NCBI RefSeq assembly: GCF_014384985.1
Contig: NZ_JACRSX010000031.1
Span: 1 to 9,352, forward strand
From: Jutongia huaianensis
GTDB lineage: Bacteria > Bacillota > Clostridia > Lachnospirales > Lachnospiraceae
Length of the DNA stretch: 9,352 nt
Reading direction: 5' to 3'
A program made the position numbers and the translations under genes. Below, one piece after another: positions 1 through 7,054 of this stretch; positions within the stretch are counted from its first letter, which is position 1, and each line of letters starts with the position of its first letter. The notes below the pieces were generated by a model that worked only from the letters and a program-made list of their open reading frames with translations, ran no database searches and had not been told where the DNA came from.

Positions 1-17
1 GTCAAATATGTCTATTA

Positions 18-908
18 CTATCTCATTGACATCATCCTACCACTACTCCGCTCCAAGTCCTCAGGAGAAAAATACTCAATTTCGATTTTTCCTTTTCCCT
101 TTCCTTTATTATTGATATTTACTTTTGTTCCAATAACTGTTTTTAATTTTTCCTCATAATCTTTATAAATCAATTCCGTCTGTGTATCTTTTTTCTTTAC
201 TTCTTTCGTTGGTTTATCTTTATCTGCAAGATATTTTTTTACCATCTTTTCTGTTTCACGAACACTCATGGAATTATCAAATATCATAACAGCCAGCCGA
301 TACTGTTCTTCCTGATCAGTTACACTAAGAAGTGCTCTGGCATGTCCACTTTTAATTTTGTCTTCAATAATCATTTCACGAACTCTTGGATCAAGCTTTA
401 ATAAACGCAAAGAATTTGTAATTGCCACACGACTTTTTGATACCCGCTCTGCTACTTCGTCCTGTTTCAAATTAAAATCTTTTATCAGACGTTCGTATGC
501 TTCTGCTTCCTCAATAGCGTTCAAATTTTCTCTCTGAATATTTTCAATCAATGCAATTTCCATAACCTGTTGATCACTATATTCTTTTACCACAACAGGA
601 ATCTCTTTTACTCCTGCTTCTCTTGCAGCACGCCATCTTCTTTCACCGGCAATAATTGTATAGAAACCCTTTTTTCCTTTTTGTACAATTAAAGGTTCGA
701 TCAGCCCATGCTGTTTAATAGATTCTGCCAGTTCATGTATCTTATCTTCATTAAAATTTTTTCTAGGCTGATTACTATTTGGCTCAATTTTATTAATATC
801 TATCGTATCTACCTCTTTTATTATTTCTTTCACTACTTTCTTCGCTTTGGTATCGTCCCCCGATATCATCGCGTCAATACCTTTTCCTAATCCTCTTTTT
901 GCTGCCAT
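18..908 (-). CDS. parB: ParB/Spo0J chromosome-partitioning protein
   Basis: This is a ParB-family CTPase clamp that loads at parS sites and, with ParA, segregates newly replicated origins. The 296-residue length is normal for Spo0J. Visible features are the N-terminal MAAKRGLGKG start, which resembles the ParA-stimulating N-terminus of the family, the ParB core with the CTP-contacting GERRWRA box (residues 88-94), the ENIQR motif (122-126), a helix-turn-helix for parS recognition at about 147-170, and a Lys-rich linker (about 228-275) before a short C-terminal dimerisation region. The ATG at 908 has a GAAAGG-type ribosome site just upstream. It lies 40 bp downstream of parA, so the two are probably co-transcribed. 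Two cognate parS sites lie upstream of parA. Noc is a paralogue of ParB, but direct pairing with parA and the Spo0J-like N-terminus favour ParB. The stop is only 17 bp from the window edge, so its terminator is not visible. Confidence 0.96.
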   Translation of the reverse strand: MAAKRGLGKGIDAMISGDDTKAKKVVKEIIKEVDTIDINKIEPNSNQPRKNFNEDKIHELAESIKQHGLIEPLIVQKGKKGFYTIIAGERRWRAAREAGVKEIPVVVKEYSDQQVMEIALIENIQRENLNAIEEAEAYERLIKDFNLKQDEVAERVSKSRVAITNSLRLLKLDPRVREMIIEDKIKSGHARALLSVTDQEEQYRLAVMIFDNSMSVRETEKMVKKYLADKDKPTKEVKKKDTQTELIYKDYEEKLKTVIGTKVNINNKGKGKGKIEIEYFSPEDLERSSGRMMSMR

Positions 909-948
909 GTTTTTTCCTTTCTTTTACCTTATTACTTTTTATATCAAT

Positions 949-1719
949 CTATTTCTTTTTATATCGGTCAATAACTTCCTTTGCCAGATTTCGATAACTT
1001 ACTGCCCCCGCAGATTTTGGCTCATACATATTAATCGGCAAACCATGGCTTGGTGCCTCTGCCAATCTGACATTTCTAGGAATAATCGTTTTATATACGT
1101 TTTGGTGTAGATTTTCTTTTACATTTTCCACCACTTCCATAGATAAACAAGTTCTTCCATCATACATTGTAAAAACAACACCCTCTATCTCCAGATTTTC
1201 ATTTAATCTGTCTTTTACCAGATTAATTGTATGTATCAACTCACTTAATCCTTCAAGTGCATAATATTCACACTGTATCGGTACAAGAACGGTATCTGCT
1301 GTGGTCATTGCATTAATTGTCAACATACTAAGAGAAGGTGGGCAATCAATAATAACAAAATCGTATTTATCTTTAACTTTATCGACTTCCTTCTTTAAAA
1401 TATATTCTCTCTCTTTAATTCCGACTAATTCAATCTCAGCTCCCGCCAAATCTCGATCTGAAGGAATAACGGATACCCCTTCTACCACAGAAGGACTAAT
1501 GCAATCCCATATTTCTGTATAATTAATCATTAGATCATAGACTGTCGCATCCAATTCATCTTTATTTAATCCCAATCCACTGGTTGTATTTCCCTGTGGA
1601 TCAATATCAATCACTAAAACCTTTTTTTCTTTTTCAGCGAGACAGGCTGAAAGATTAATTGAAGTAGTTGTTTTACCTACTCCACCTTTCTGATTTGATA
1701 TTGCTATTACTCTACCCAT
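949..1719 (-). CDS. parA: ParA/Soj chromosome-partitioning ATPase
   Basis: This is a Soj-type ParA, a deviant Walker ATPase that binds DNA non-specifically as an ATP dimer and is stimulated by ParB to move origins; Soj proteins also modulate DnaA. The 256-residue length is typical. The deviant Walker A motif KGGVGKTT is at residues 11-18 with the signature lysine K11 and catalytic K16. The A' motif is IDIDPQGN (37-44), and Walker B is FVIIDCPP (121-128) with D125. The conserved RNVRLAEAPSHG stretch (215-226) carries arginines implicated in DNA binding. The start is fixed by the canonical MGRVIAISNQKGG opening, with an AAGG-type ribosome site about 10 nt upstream. A parS site lies 34 bp upstream of the start codon, and an intrinsic terminator lies upstream of that. 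parA may therefore have its own promoter, although no strong -35/-10 pair is visible between 1720 and 1788. Confidence 0.97.
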   Translation of the reverse strand: MGRVIAISNQKGGVGKTTTSINLSACLAEKEKKVLVIDIDPQGNTTSGLGLNKDELDATVYDLMINYTEIWDCISPSVVEGVSVIPSDRDLAGAEIELVGIKEREYILKKEVDKVKDKYDFVIIDCPPSLSMLTINAMTTADTVLVPIQCEYYALEGLSELIHTINLVKDRLNENLEIEGVVFTMYDGRTCLSMEVVENVKENLHQNVYKTIIPRNVRLAEAPSHGLPINMYEPKSAGAVSYRNLAKEVIDRYKKK

Positions 1720-1752
1720 TAATTCTCATCCTTATCCTTTCTGTTTGTTGAA

Positions 1753-1768
1753 TGTTTCACGTGAAACA
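1753..1768. other. parS site 1 (ParB-binding centromere)
   Basis: TGTTTCACGTGAAACA is a perfect 16-bp palindrome and an exact match to the Firmicute parS consensus. It lies between the minus-strand terminator at 1789-1816 and the parA start at 1719, within the probable parA leader. Besides loading ParB, bound ParB here could influence parAB transcription; that is inference. Confidence 0.95.
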
Positions 1769-1788
1769 TCAATAAAACATATCTAAGA

Positions 1789-1816
1789 TAAAAAGGGCAA
1801 ACCAGCGTTTTGCCCT
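1789..1816 (-). terminator. Intrinsic terminator upstream of parA
   Basis: On the minus strand, an 8-bp stem AGGGCAAA/TTTGCCCT with a 7-nt loop is followed by five T residues and then ATC. It lies about 185 bp past the rsmG stop and 70 bp before the parA start, so it should stop transcripts of the mnmE-mnmG-rsmG unit. A second small hairpin (1820-1838) sits immediately before it. Confidence 0.8.
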
Positions 1817-1819
1817 CCA

Positions 1820-1838
1820 AGAATTGCAATGCAATTCT
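1820..1838. repeat. Short inverted repeat next to the terminator
   Basis: An 8-bp perfect stem (AGAATTGC paired with GCAATTCT) closes on a 3-nt loop. Only three bases separate it from the terminator stem at 1794-1816, so on the minus strand the two form a tandem double hairpin. It has no T-tract of its own. It may be part of a mobile terminator-like repeat or of an attenuator. Confidence 0.6.
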
Positions 1839-1885
1839 CATTGTTCTTCACCATATTATTAACATTTTCATATTATTTCAATATC

Positions 1886-1923
1886 TAAAACAGAAATGTT
1901 TCACGTGAAACATTTCTGTTTTA
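1886..1923. repeat. 38-bp perfect palindrome centred on parS site 2
   Basis: The two 19-bp arms match without mismatch and have no spacer. The central 16 bp are a parS site, and the arms add 11 bp on each side, ending in A-rich and T-rich runs (TTTT on either strand). This gives it the outline of a bidirectional terminator, 77 bp beyond the rsmG stop. Its folding as RNA is an inference. Confidence 0.85.
1897..1912. other. parS site 2 (ParB-binding centromere)
   Basis: This second exact TGTTTCACGTGAAACA is 144 bp centre-to-centre from the first. Two perfect copies next to parAB, a few kilobases from the origin, fit the known clustering of parS near oriC in Firmicutes. Confidence 0.95.
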
Positions 1924-1935
1924 ATCACAATATTT

Positions 1936-1963
1936 ATTATACCACGGATTATCACATCATTCC
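1936..1963 (-). promoter_or_regulatory. Candidate extended -10 promoter in the rsmG-parA gap
   Basis: On the minus strand TATAAT at 1936-1941 is preceded by TGG, giving an extended -10 element. The best -35 at about 17 bp is weak (TGGAAT, three of six matches). The predicted start at about 1929 falls just upstream of the parS palindrome. Transcripts would run toward parA and meet the terminator at 1789-1816, giving an RNA of about 140 nt unless it reads through. Motif only. Confidence 0.4.
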
Positions 1964-2000
1964 ATAGTGGAATTAGAATTTTAAGATTTTTACAATTATT

Positions 2001-2711
2001 TTATAGAGGTTTTTTTCTTGGTATTCCATTATTTCTCGGATATTTGCTTGACGTATTATCAAACTTTTCAAATAATAGAAAATTACGTCTAATATCTGTA
2101 TCCGGTAATTCAAATGAAATATTTTTTTTCAACTTACAACACAATTTATTTTGTGCATTTTTTGAATCACTTAACTCTTCTTCTGATGAAATAGACTTAT
2201 AAGAAATAAACATTCCACCTTTCTTTATAAATGGAATACAATATTCCAACAATACAGAAAGATTTGCAACAGCCCTTGAAACGCAAACATCGTATTTTTC
2301 ACGATATTTTTCATTCTTAGCCAATTCTTCGGCTCTGCTGTGAATACATTCTACATTCTTCAAACCACACTTTTTCACAACATCTTGCAAAAATACAATT
2401 CTTTTATTCAAAGAATCCATCAATGTAAACTGTACCTTTGGAAGTAATATTGCTAGGGGAATTCCAGGAAATCCAGCTCCTGTTCCAACGTCAATAACAT
2501 ATTCGCCGGGTTTAAAATCAAAATATTTTACAATAGACATGCTATCATAAAAATGTTTTAATATCACCTCATCTTCTTCTGTAATTGATGTCAGATTCAT
2601 CACCTGATTCATCTCAATCATATAATCATAAAAGATTTGAAATTGTTCTAACTGTTTTTCAGATAAATCAATCTCATTATTTTTACAAAGCTCGTATAGT
2701 TTTTCATTCAT
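2001..2711 (-). CDS. rsmG: 16S rRNA (guanine-N7)-methyltransferase RsmG
   Basis: RsmG (GidB) uses S-adenosylmethionine to methylate N7 of a guanosine in the 530 loop of 16S rRNA; loss of it gives low-level streptomycin resistance in other bacteria. The 236-residue length matches the family. The N-terminal helical part contains NLTS (39-42) and HFYDS (53-57). The SAM-binding loop is DVGTGAGFPG (74-83), followed by the SRAVA motif (145-149) and the typical YPR..G.P.KKPL C-terminus (224-236). The usual Lys-Gly after the GG turn reads Lys-Ser here (172-173), a small deviation. The ATG at 2711 has a GGAG ribosome site 7 nt upstream. It follows mnmG by 62 bp, as in the classic gidA-gidB arrangement, and is the last gene before the parS/terminator gap. 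Where Bacillus carries noc, nothing is found. Confidence 0.95.
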   Translation of the reverse strand: MNEKLYELCKNNEIDLSEKQLEQFQIFYDYMIEMNQVMNLTSITEEDEVILKHFYDSMSIVKYFDFKPGEYVIDVGTGAGFPGIPLAILLPKVQFTLMDSLNKRIVFLQDVVKKCGLKNVECIHSRAEELAKNEKYREKYDVCVSRAVANLSVLLEYCIPFIKKGGMFISYKSISSEEELSDSKNAQNKLCCKLKKNISFELPDTDIRRNFLLFEKFDNTSSKYPRNNGIPRKKPL

Positions 2712-2773
2712 ATAGAGTCTCCATTCATTTTTAAAAGTTAAGTATACTAATCAATATACCAATTTCATATTTT

Positions 2774-4651
2774 TTACTTTCGTCCACTTTCCAGATAAAC
2801 CAAAAGTACAGATATATCTGCGGGTGAAACTCCCGATATTCTTGATGCCTGTCCAACAGACGCCGGACGAATTTCACTTAGTTTTTGTTCCGCTTCTTTA
2901 CGAAGGCTATATACCTTGTGATAATCAATATCTTCCGGTATTTTTTTATTTTCCAATTTATTAAACTGCTCTACCTGACGCATTTGTCTTTTAATATATC
3001 CATCATATTTTAATTCGATATTTACCTGTTCCATAACATCTGCCGGCAGATCAGGTCGATCATCATCAATATCATCTAATTTATCATATGATAGTTCCGG
3101 TCGTTTTAATAATTCAGCCAAAGTAGATCCGGACTGTAACGGTGTACTATCATTCTTCTTCAAAAATGACTGTACTTTTTCAGATGCTCCCACTGTCGTA
3201 TTCATAAGACGATCTGTTTCTTTCTGAATCATTTTTCTTTTTTCTATCAGGTGCTCATATCTTTCTTCCGAAATCAAACCTATCTTATGACCAATTTCTG
3301 TCAGACGTAGATCCGCGTTATCCTGCCTAAGGAGTAGTCGATATTCTGCTCTTGATGTCATCATACGATATGGCTCATTTGTTCCTTTTGTAATCAGATC
3401 ATCAATCAAAACACCAATATATGCCTGGGAACGATTTAAAATCAAAGGTTCCAATCCTTTAACCTTTCTGGCAGCATTAATTCCTGCAATAATTCCCTGT
3501 GCTGCAGCTTCCTCATATCCTGAACTTCCATTTGCCTGTCCTGCGCTGAAAAATCCGGAGATTTTTTTAAATTCTAATGAAGCCTTTAACTGTAATGGAT
3601 TAATACAATCATACTCAATTGCATAAGCATTTCGGACAATTTCAGCATGCTCTAATCCCGGCACAGTATGATACATTCGAATCTGAACATCCTCCGGCAA
3701 GGAACTGGACATACCACCAATGTACATTTCATTTGTATAATTACCTTCCGGCTCTAAAAATACCTGATGTCTTTCCTTATCTGCAAACCGAACCACTTTA
3801 TCCTCAATTGATGGACAATATCTCGGACCGGTTCCCTTGATGTTTCCGGAATATAATGGAGACCGATCAATATTATCCATAATAATTTTGTGTGTTTCTT
3901 TGTTGGTATATGTCAACCAGCACGAAACCTGTTCTCTCTCTAAATCCTCCGGTGTATTTGTAAAAGAGAATGGAACAATTTTCTCATCCCCTGTCTGTTC
4001 TGCCATCTTTGAAAAATCAATCGTTCTTTTATCTACGCGAGCCGGGGTTCCCGTTTTGAAACGACGCACCTCAATTCCAAGCTCCATCAAATGCTTCGTC
4101 AATTCGTTAGCAGCAGCCAAACCATTTGGTCCTGTATACTGGCTTACATCACCATAAATACATCTCGCCTGAAGATATGTTCCGGTACACATGATCACTG
4201 CATCGCATGGATAGACTGCATTGGATGTTGTTCTTACACCTGTCACCTTATTATTTTCCACTAAAACCTCTGCTACTTCTCCCTGCTTGATTACCAGATT
4301 ATCCGTATTTTCCAATACACGACGCATAGATCTGCTATAATCTTTTTTATCTGCCTGTGCCCGGAGAGAATGTACTGCCGGTCCTTTTGATGTATTAAGC
4401 ATTTTTGATTGAATAAATGTTTTGTCAATATTTTTCCCCATTTCACCACCAAGGGCATCAATTTCACGAACCAAATGCCCCTTCGAAGTTCCTCCAATAT
4501 TTGGATTACATGGCATCATTGCAATACTATCTACACTTACTGTAAATACAAGTGTATGCATTCCAAGTCTTGCAGCCGCTAATGCTGCCTCGCATCCGGC
4601 ATGACCGGCACCAATTACAACCACGTCATATTTATTATATATATAGTCCAT
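2774..4651 (-). CDS. mnmG: tRNA uridine-5-carboxymethylaminomethyl modification enzyme MnmG
   Basis: MnmG (GidA) is the FAD-dependent partner of MnmE. The heterotetramer adds an aminomethyl or carboxymethylaminomethyl group to C5 of the wobble uridine in several tRNAs, in the cytoplasm. At 625 residues it is full length. It has the FAD dinucleotide-binding GAGHAG (14-19), the conserved PCNPNIGG stretch with Cys48, the first family signature [11 protein letters not shown] (275-285) with the second conserved cysteine C279, the second signature [17 protein letters not shown] (370-386), and the C-terminal helical domain that contacts MnmE and tRNA. The ATG at 4651 has GGAG 6 nt upstream. It lies 27 bp after mnmE, so the two partner genes are almost certainly co-transcribed. 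Nothing is broken or missing. Confidence 0.98.
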   Translation of the reverse strand: MDYIYNKYDVVVIGAGHAGCEAALAAARLGMHTLVFTVSVDSIAMMPCNPNIGGTSKGHLVREIDALGGEMGKNIDKTFIQSKMLNTSKGPAVHSLRAQADKKDYSRSMRRVLENTDNLVIKQGEVAEVLVENNKVTGVRTTSNAVYPCDAVIMCTGTYLQARCIYGDVSQYTGPNGLAAANELTKHLMELGIEVRRFKTGTPARVDKRTIDFSKMAEQTGDEKIVPFSFTNTPEDLEREQVSCWLTYTNKETHKIIMDNIDRSPLYSGNIKGTGPRYCPSIEDKVVRFADKERHQVFLEPEGNYTNEMYIGGMSSSLPEDVQIRMYHTVPGLEHAEIVRNAYAIEYDCINPLQLKASLEFKKISGFFSAGQANGSSGYEEAAAQGIIAGINAARKVKGLEPLILNRSQAYIGVLIDDLITKGTNEPYRMMTSRAEYRLLLRQDNADLRLTEIGHKIGLISEERYEHLIEKRKMIQKETDRLMNTTVGASEKVQSFLKKNDSTPLQSGSTLAELLKRPELSYDKLDDIDDDRPDLPADVMEQVNIELKYDGYIKRQMRQVEQFNKLENKKIPEDIDYHKVYSLRKEAEQKLSEIRPASVGQASRISGVSPADISVLLVYLESGRK

Positions 4652-4678
4652 AATTTACTCCATTTCTATATCACTGCT

Positions 4679-6100
4679 TTACTTACCCATACAAAAATCA
4701 GAAAATATTTTATTTACTAAATCTTCCGAAGCTGTTTCACCATTAATCAGGCCAAGACTTTGATATGCTTCCATCATATCAATCGTATAAAAATCTTCCG
4801 GCATCCCATCATCAATCGTCTGTACTACCTGTTCCAGACTTTGCACTGCAGACTCCACCGCATTTTTATGACGGACACTTGTAATATAAACCTGATCATT
4901 ATATTGGATATCTCCTTTTAAAAAGGAATTTGTAATATATTCTTTTAACTGCTCCAGTCCCTGCTTTGTCTCATTAGAAAATGGAATAATCGTCCAATTT
5001 AATCTTGAATTAATCTCTTTCTCATTCAATACCAGATTCAGATCCGATTTATTAAAAAGAATTATTCCCTTTTTATCCTGAAGTAATTGAATAATCTGTT
5101 CATCCGCCTCATTTAATTTATCACTGGCATCCATAACATAAATAATAAAATCAGCCTTTTCAATATAATCCACTGCCTTATCCACACCCATGTTTTCTAC
5201 AATGTCTTCTGTCTCATGGATTCCTGCTGTATCAATAAGATTTAATATAATATTACCAAGAACCACTTTTTCCTCCAGAACATCTCTGGTTGTTCCCGCA
5301 ATATTTGTTACAATTGCTCTCTCCTGCTGCAGCATCAGATTCATCAAAGATGATTTTCCTGCGTTTGGTTTACCAACAATAACTGTATTGATTCCTTCCG
5401 ATTTCATTCTTCCATCATCAAAATTTAACAACAGCTTATTTAACTTTTGTATATGACCAATCATAATCTCCCGAAGCTGTTCTGCAAAACCATCCAAAGA
5501 GATGTGCTCCGGATCATCCAGCGCCGCCTCAATATATCCCAACTGATGTAATATATCCTGGCGAATTTTTTCAATATATTGAGACACTTCTCCTTCTAAC
5601 TGGTTCAATGCACTCTGATATGAAAAATCATTTTGTGATGAAATCAATTTCATCACAGCCTCTGCCTGCGACAGATCAATCCTTCCATTCAGAAACGCTC
5701 TTTTTGTAAATTCTCCCGGTTCTGCCAGTCTTGCTCCATGATGAAGCAGCTCATTCAATATTTTTTTCACCACATAATTTCCACCATGAGTATCAATTTC
5801 TACAACATCCTCTTTGGTGTAACTATTTGGTTCTTTCATTAACACAACGATCACTTCATCCAAAATTTCTTCCTGATCATTTACTATAAATCCATAATGT
5901 ACCGTATGTGTTTCCTTTTTTTCGAAATAATCACTTTTCCAGATTATATTTTTTTTCTCTTCCTTTTGCAGATTCGAAAGATATTTTTTGGTACGAAAAA
6001 TGCTTCCTACAACCTGAAGAGCATTCTCTCCGCTAATTCTTATAATACTAATTCCGCCTCCCATGCCACTGGCAATTCCGGCAATCGTCTCTTCTTGCAT
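4679..6100 (-). CDS. mnmE: tRNA modification GTPase MnmE
   Basis: MnmE (TrmE/ThdF) is the GTPase and formyl-tetrahydrofolate-binding partner of MnmG in wobble-uridine modification. From the chosen start it has 473 residues, near the family norm. The N-terminal folate-binding domain starts with ETIAGIASG. The G domain carries G1 GKPNAGKS (243-250), G2 TNIAGTTRD (265-273), G3 DTAG (290-293) and G4 NKSD (350-353). The protein ends in FCMGK, a variant of the catalytic C-terminal CIGK motif, with Cys470 retained. An in-frame GTG at 6160 would add 20 residues but has no ribosome site and no family counterpart; the ATG at 6100 has AAGGAG 10 nt upstream and matches the family N-terminus. It opens the mnmE-mnmG-rsmG unit after the jag terminator. 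No convincing promoter is visible in the short gap. Confidence 0.97.
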   Translation of the reverse strand: MQEETIAGIASGMGGGISIIRISGENALQVVGSIFRTKKYLSNLQKEEKKNIIWKSDYFEKKETHTVHYGFIVNDQEEILDEVIVVLMKEPNSYTKEDVVEIDTHGGNYVVKKILNELLHHGARLAEPGEFTKRAFLNGRIDLSQAEAVMKLISSQNDFSYQSALNQLEGEVSQYIEKIRQDILHQLGYIEAALDDPEHISLDGFAEQLREIMIGHIQKLNKLLLNFDDGRMKSEGINTVIVGKPNAGKSSLMNLMLQQERAIVTNIAGTTRDVLEEKVVLGNIILNLIDTAGIHETEDIVENMGVDKAVDYIEKADFIIYVMDASDKLNEADEQIIQLLQDKKGIILFNKSDLNLVLNEKEINSRLNWTIIPFSNETKQGLEQLKEYITNSFLKGDIQYNDQVYITSVRHKNAVESAVQSLEQVVQTIDDGMPEDFYTIDMMEAYQSLGLINGETASEDLVNKIFSDFCMGK

Positions 6101-6110
6101 GGAACCCTCT

Positions 6111-6116
6111 CTCCTT
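6111..6116 (-). promoter_or_regulatory. Ribosome binding site deciding the mnmE start
   Basis: AAGGAG on the minus strand lies 10 nt before the ATG at 6100, with a second GAGGG at 6105-6109. It falls inside the longer open frame from 6160, which itself lacks a ribosome site, and so supports the shorter start. Confidence 0.75.
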
Positions 6117-6182
6117 CTATGAAATCTATCAATAATCTCACTGATACAAAGCTTCATCACACATAATTATTTTTCTATTTTA

Positions 6183-6218
6183 TGATAAAACAAAAAGGGA
6201 CTGATATCCAGCCCCTTT
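6183..6218 (-). terminator. Intrinsic terminator after jag
   Basis: On the minus strand a 10-bp stem (AAAGGGGCTG with CAGTCCCTTT) closes on a 5-nt loop and is followed by TTGTTTTATC. The single non-Watson-Crick position is G-U in the minus-strand RNA but A-C in the plus-strand RNA, so the hairpin suits minus-strand transcripts. It starts 14 bp past the jag stop and ends the rpmH-to-jag unit. Confidence 0.82.
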
Positions 6219-6231
6219 CCAAAACAATTTA

Positions 6232-7035
6232 TTATTCCTCTGTTGTACTTTCCTCAACACCTGAATCATCTTCATTGGAATTTATATTGTATTCTCTCTT
6301 CTTATAAGAATCATTATATCTCTTCTTACGATATCCACCACCGTTTCTATTATAAGAACGTCCTCCACCATAGGAATATTTACCTCTTCTCTCATATCCG
6401 GTATCTACTCCCGGCTTCAATGTAATGACTACCTTACGATAAGGCTCCTCCCCCTCGCTATGAGTCTCTACATATTTATCATTCTGTAAAGCAGAATGAA
6501 TAATTCTTCTCTCATATGGATTCATTGGCTCCAAAAATACAGGACGATGAATTCTCTTTACCTTATGTGCAATATTCTTTGCGAGGTTTTCCAATGTTTC
6601 TTTTCTGCGGGCACGATAATTTTCTGTGTCCAGCTTCACCTTCATATAACCATCTGTCTCCTTGTTTACTACGAGACTTGTGAGATACTGCAACGAATCA
6701 AGAGTAGCACCTCTCTTACCGATCAGAGGTCCCATATCTTCTCCTGTAAATTCAATATTCATCACATTTTCTTCTGCATTAATGGTCACTTCAATCGAAG
6801 CTTCAATATTCATTGCCTTAAAAATCTTGCTTAAAAATCCGATTGCAATATCTTCTAATGTAAGCTTCTTACATACACGGATAATTGCCGGCTTGCTAAA
6901 TAAGCCAAGAATTCCTGAACTTTCTTTTTCAATAACTTCATATTCTACATTTTCTCTTGTTGTTTCCAACTCAACCAAAGCAATATTTAATGCTTCTTCT
7001 ACTGTTTTTGCAGAAAACTCTTTCCACTCTGACAT
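6232..7035 (-). CDS. jag: Jag/KhpB RNA-binding protein (Jag-N, KH and R3H domains)
   Basis: Jag (SpoIIIJ-associated protein, also KhpB or EloR) is a cytoplasmic RNA-binding protein linked in other Firmicutes to cell elongation and division and encoded beside YidC. Domains in order are Jag-N (about 3-54, including SSGILGLFSKPA), a KH domain (about 60-136) with the GKRG loop at 106-109, and R3H (about 140-206) with the Arg-x3-His pair R176/H180. The chosen start gives 267 residues; Bacillus Jag is near 208. The excess is a low-complexity tail from about 213, rich in Gly, Arg, Lys and Tyr and ending in an acidic Ser/Glu stretch. A longer frame from 7068 overlaps yidC by 14 bp, but the ATG at 7035 has a perfect AAGGAGG 8 nt upstream and a family-like MSEWKEFSAKTVEEA opening. 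It is the last gene of its unit. Confidence 0.94.
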   Translation of the reverse strand: MSEWKEFSAKTVEEALNIALVELETTRENVEYEVIEKESSGILGLFSKPAIIRVCKKLTLEDIAIGFLSKIFKAMNIEASIEVTINAEENVMNIEFTGEDMGPLIGKRGATLDSLQYLTSLVVNKETDGYMKVKLDTENYRARRKETLENLAKNIAHKVKRIHRPVFLEPMNPYERRIIHSALQNDKYVETHSEGEEPYRKVVITLKPGVDTGYERRGKYSYGGGRSYNRNGGGYRKKRYNDSYKKREYNINSNEDDSGVEESTTEE

Positions 7036-7043
7036 GACCAATT

Positions 7044-7050
7044 CCTCCTT
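7044..7050 (-). promoter_or_regulatory. Ribosome binding site deciding the jag start
   Basis: AAGGAGG on the minus strand is placed 8 nt before the ATG at 7035. It lies in the 19-bp gap after the yidC stop and favours this start over the upstream in-frame start that would overlap yidC. Confidence 0.85.
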
Positions 7051-7054
7051 ATTT

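Noticed and set aside
1720..1790. Promoter for parAB directly upstream of parA
   Set aside because: The best pair (TTGCCC, 17 bp, TTTTAT) has four of six matches in each box and the -35 lies inside the terminator stem; too weak to list.
1783..1854. 23-codon minus-strand ORF running through the double hairpin and terminator
   Set aside because: No ribosome site precedes the ATG, the peptide is not recognised, and the sequence is explained by the hairpins. A leader peptide cannot be fully excluded.
1878..1913. Tiny minus-strand ORF beginning MFHVKH through the parS palindrome
   Set aside because: The peptide is just a translation of the parS core, with no ribosome site; it ends after 11 residues.
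3837..4157. 106-residue plus-strand ORF antisense to mnmG
   Set aside because: Antisense shadow of MnmG codons with no family resemblance.
4291..4497. 68-residue minus-strand ORF inside mnmG
   Set aside because: It is an out-of-frame shadow of the strongly conserved MnmG coding sequence.
6119..6190. Promoter for mnmE
   Set aside because: Only poor pairs such as TTGTTT/AATAAT overlapping the jag terminator tract were found; the region is AT-rich and such matches are expected by chance.
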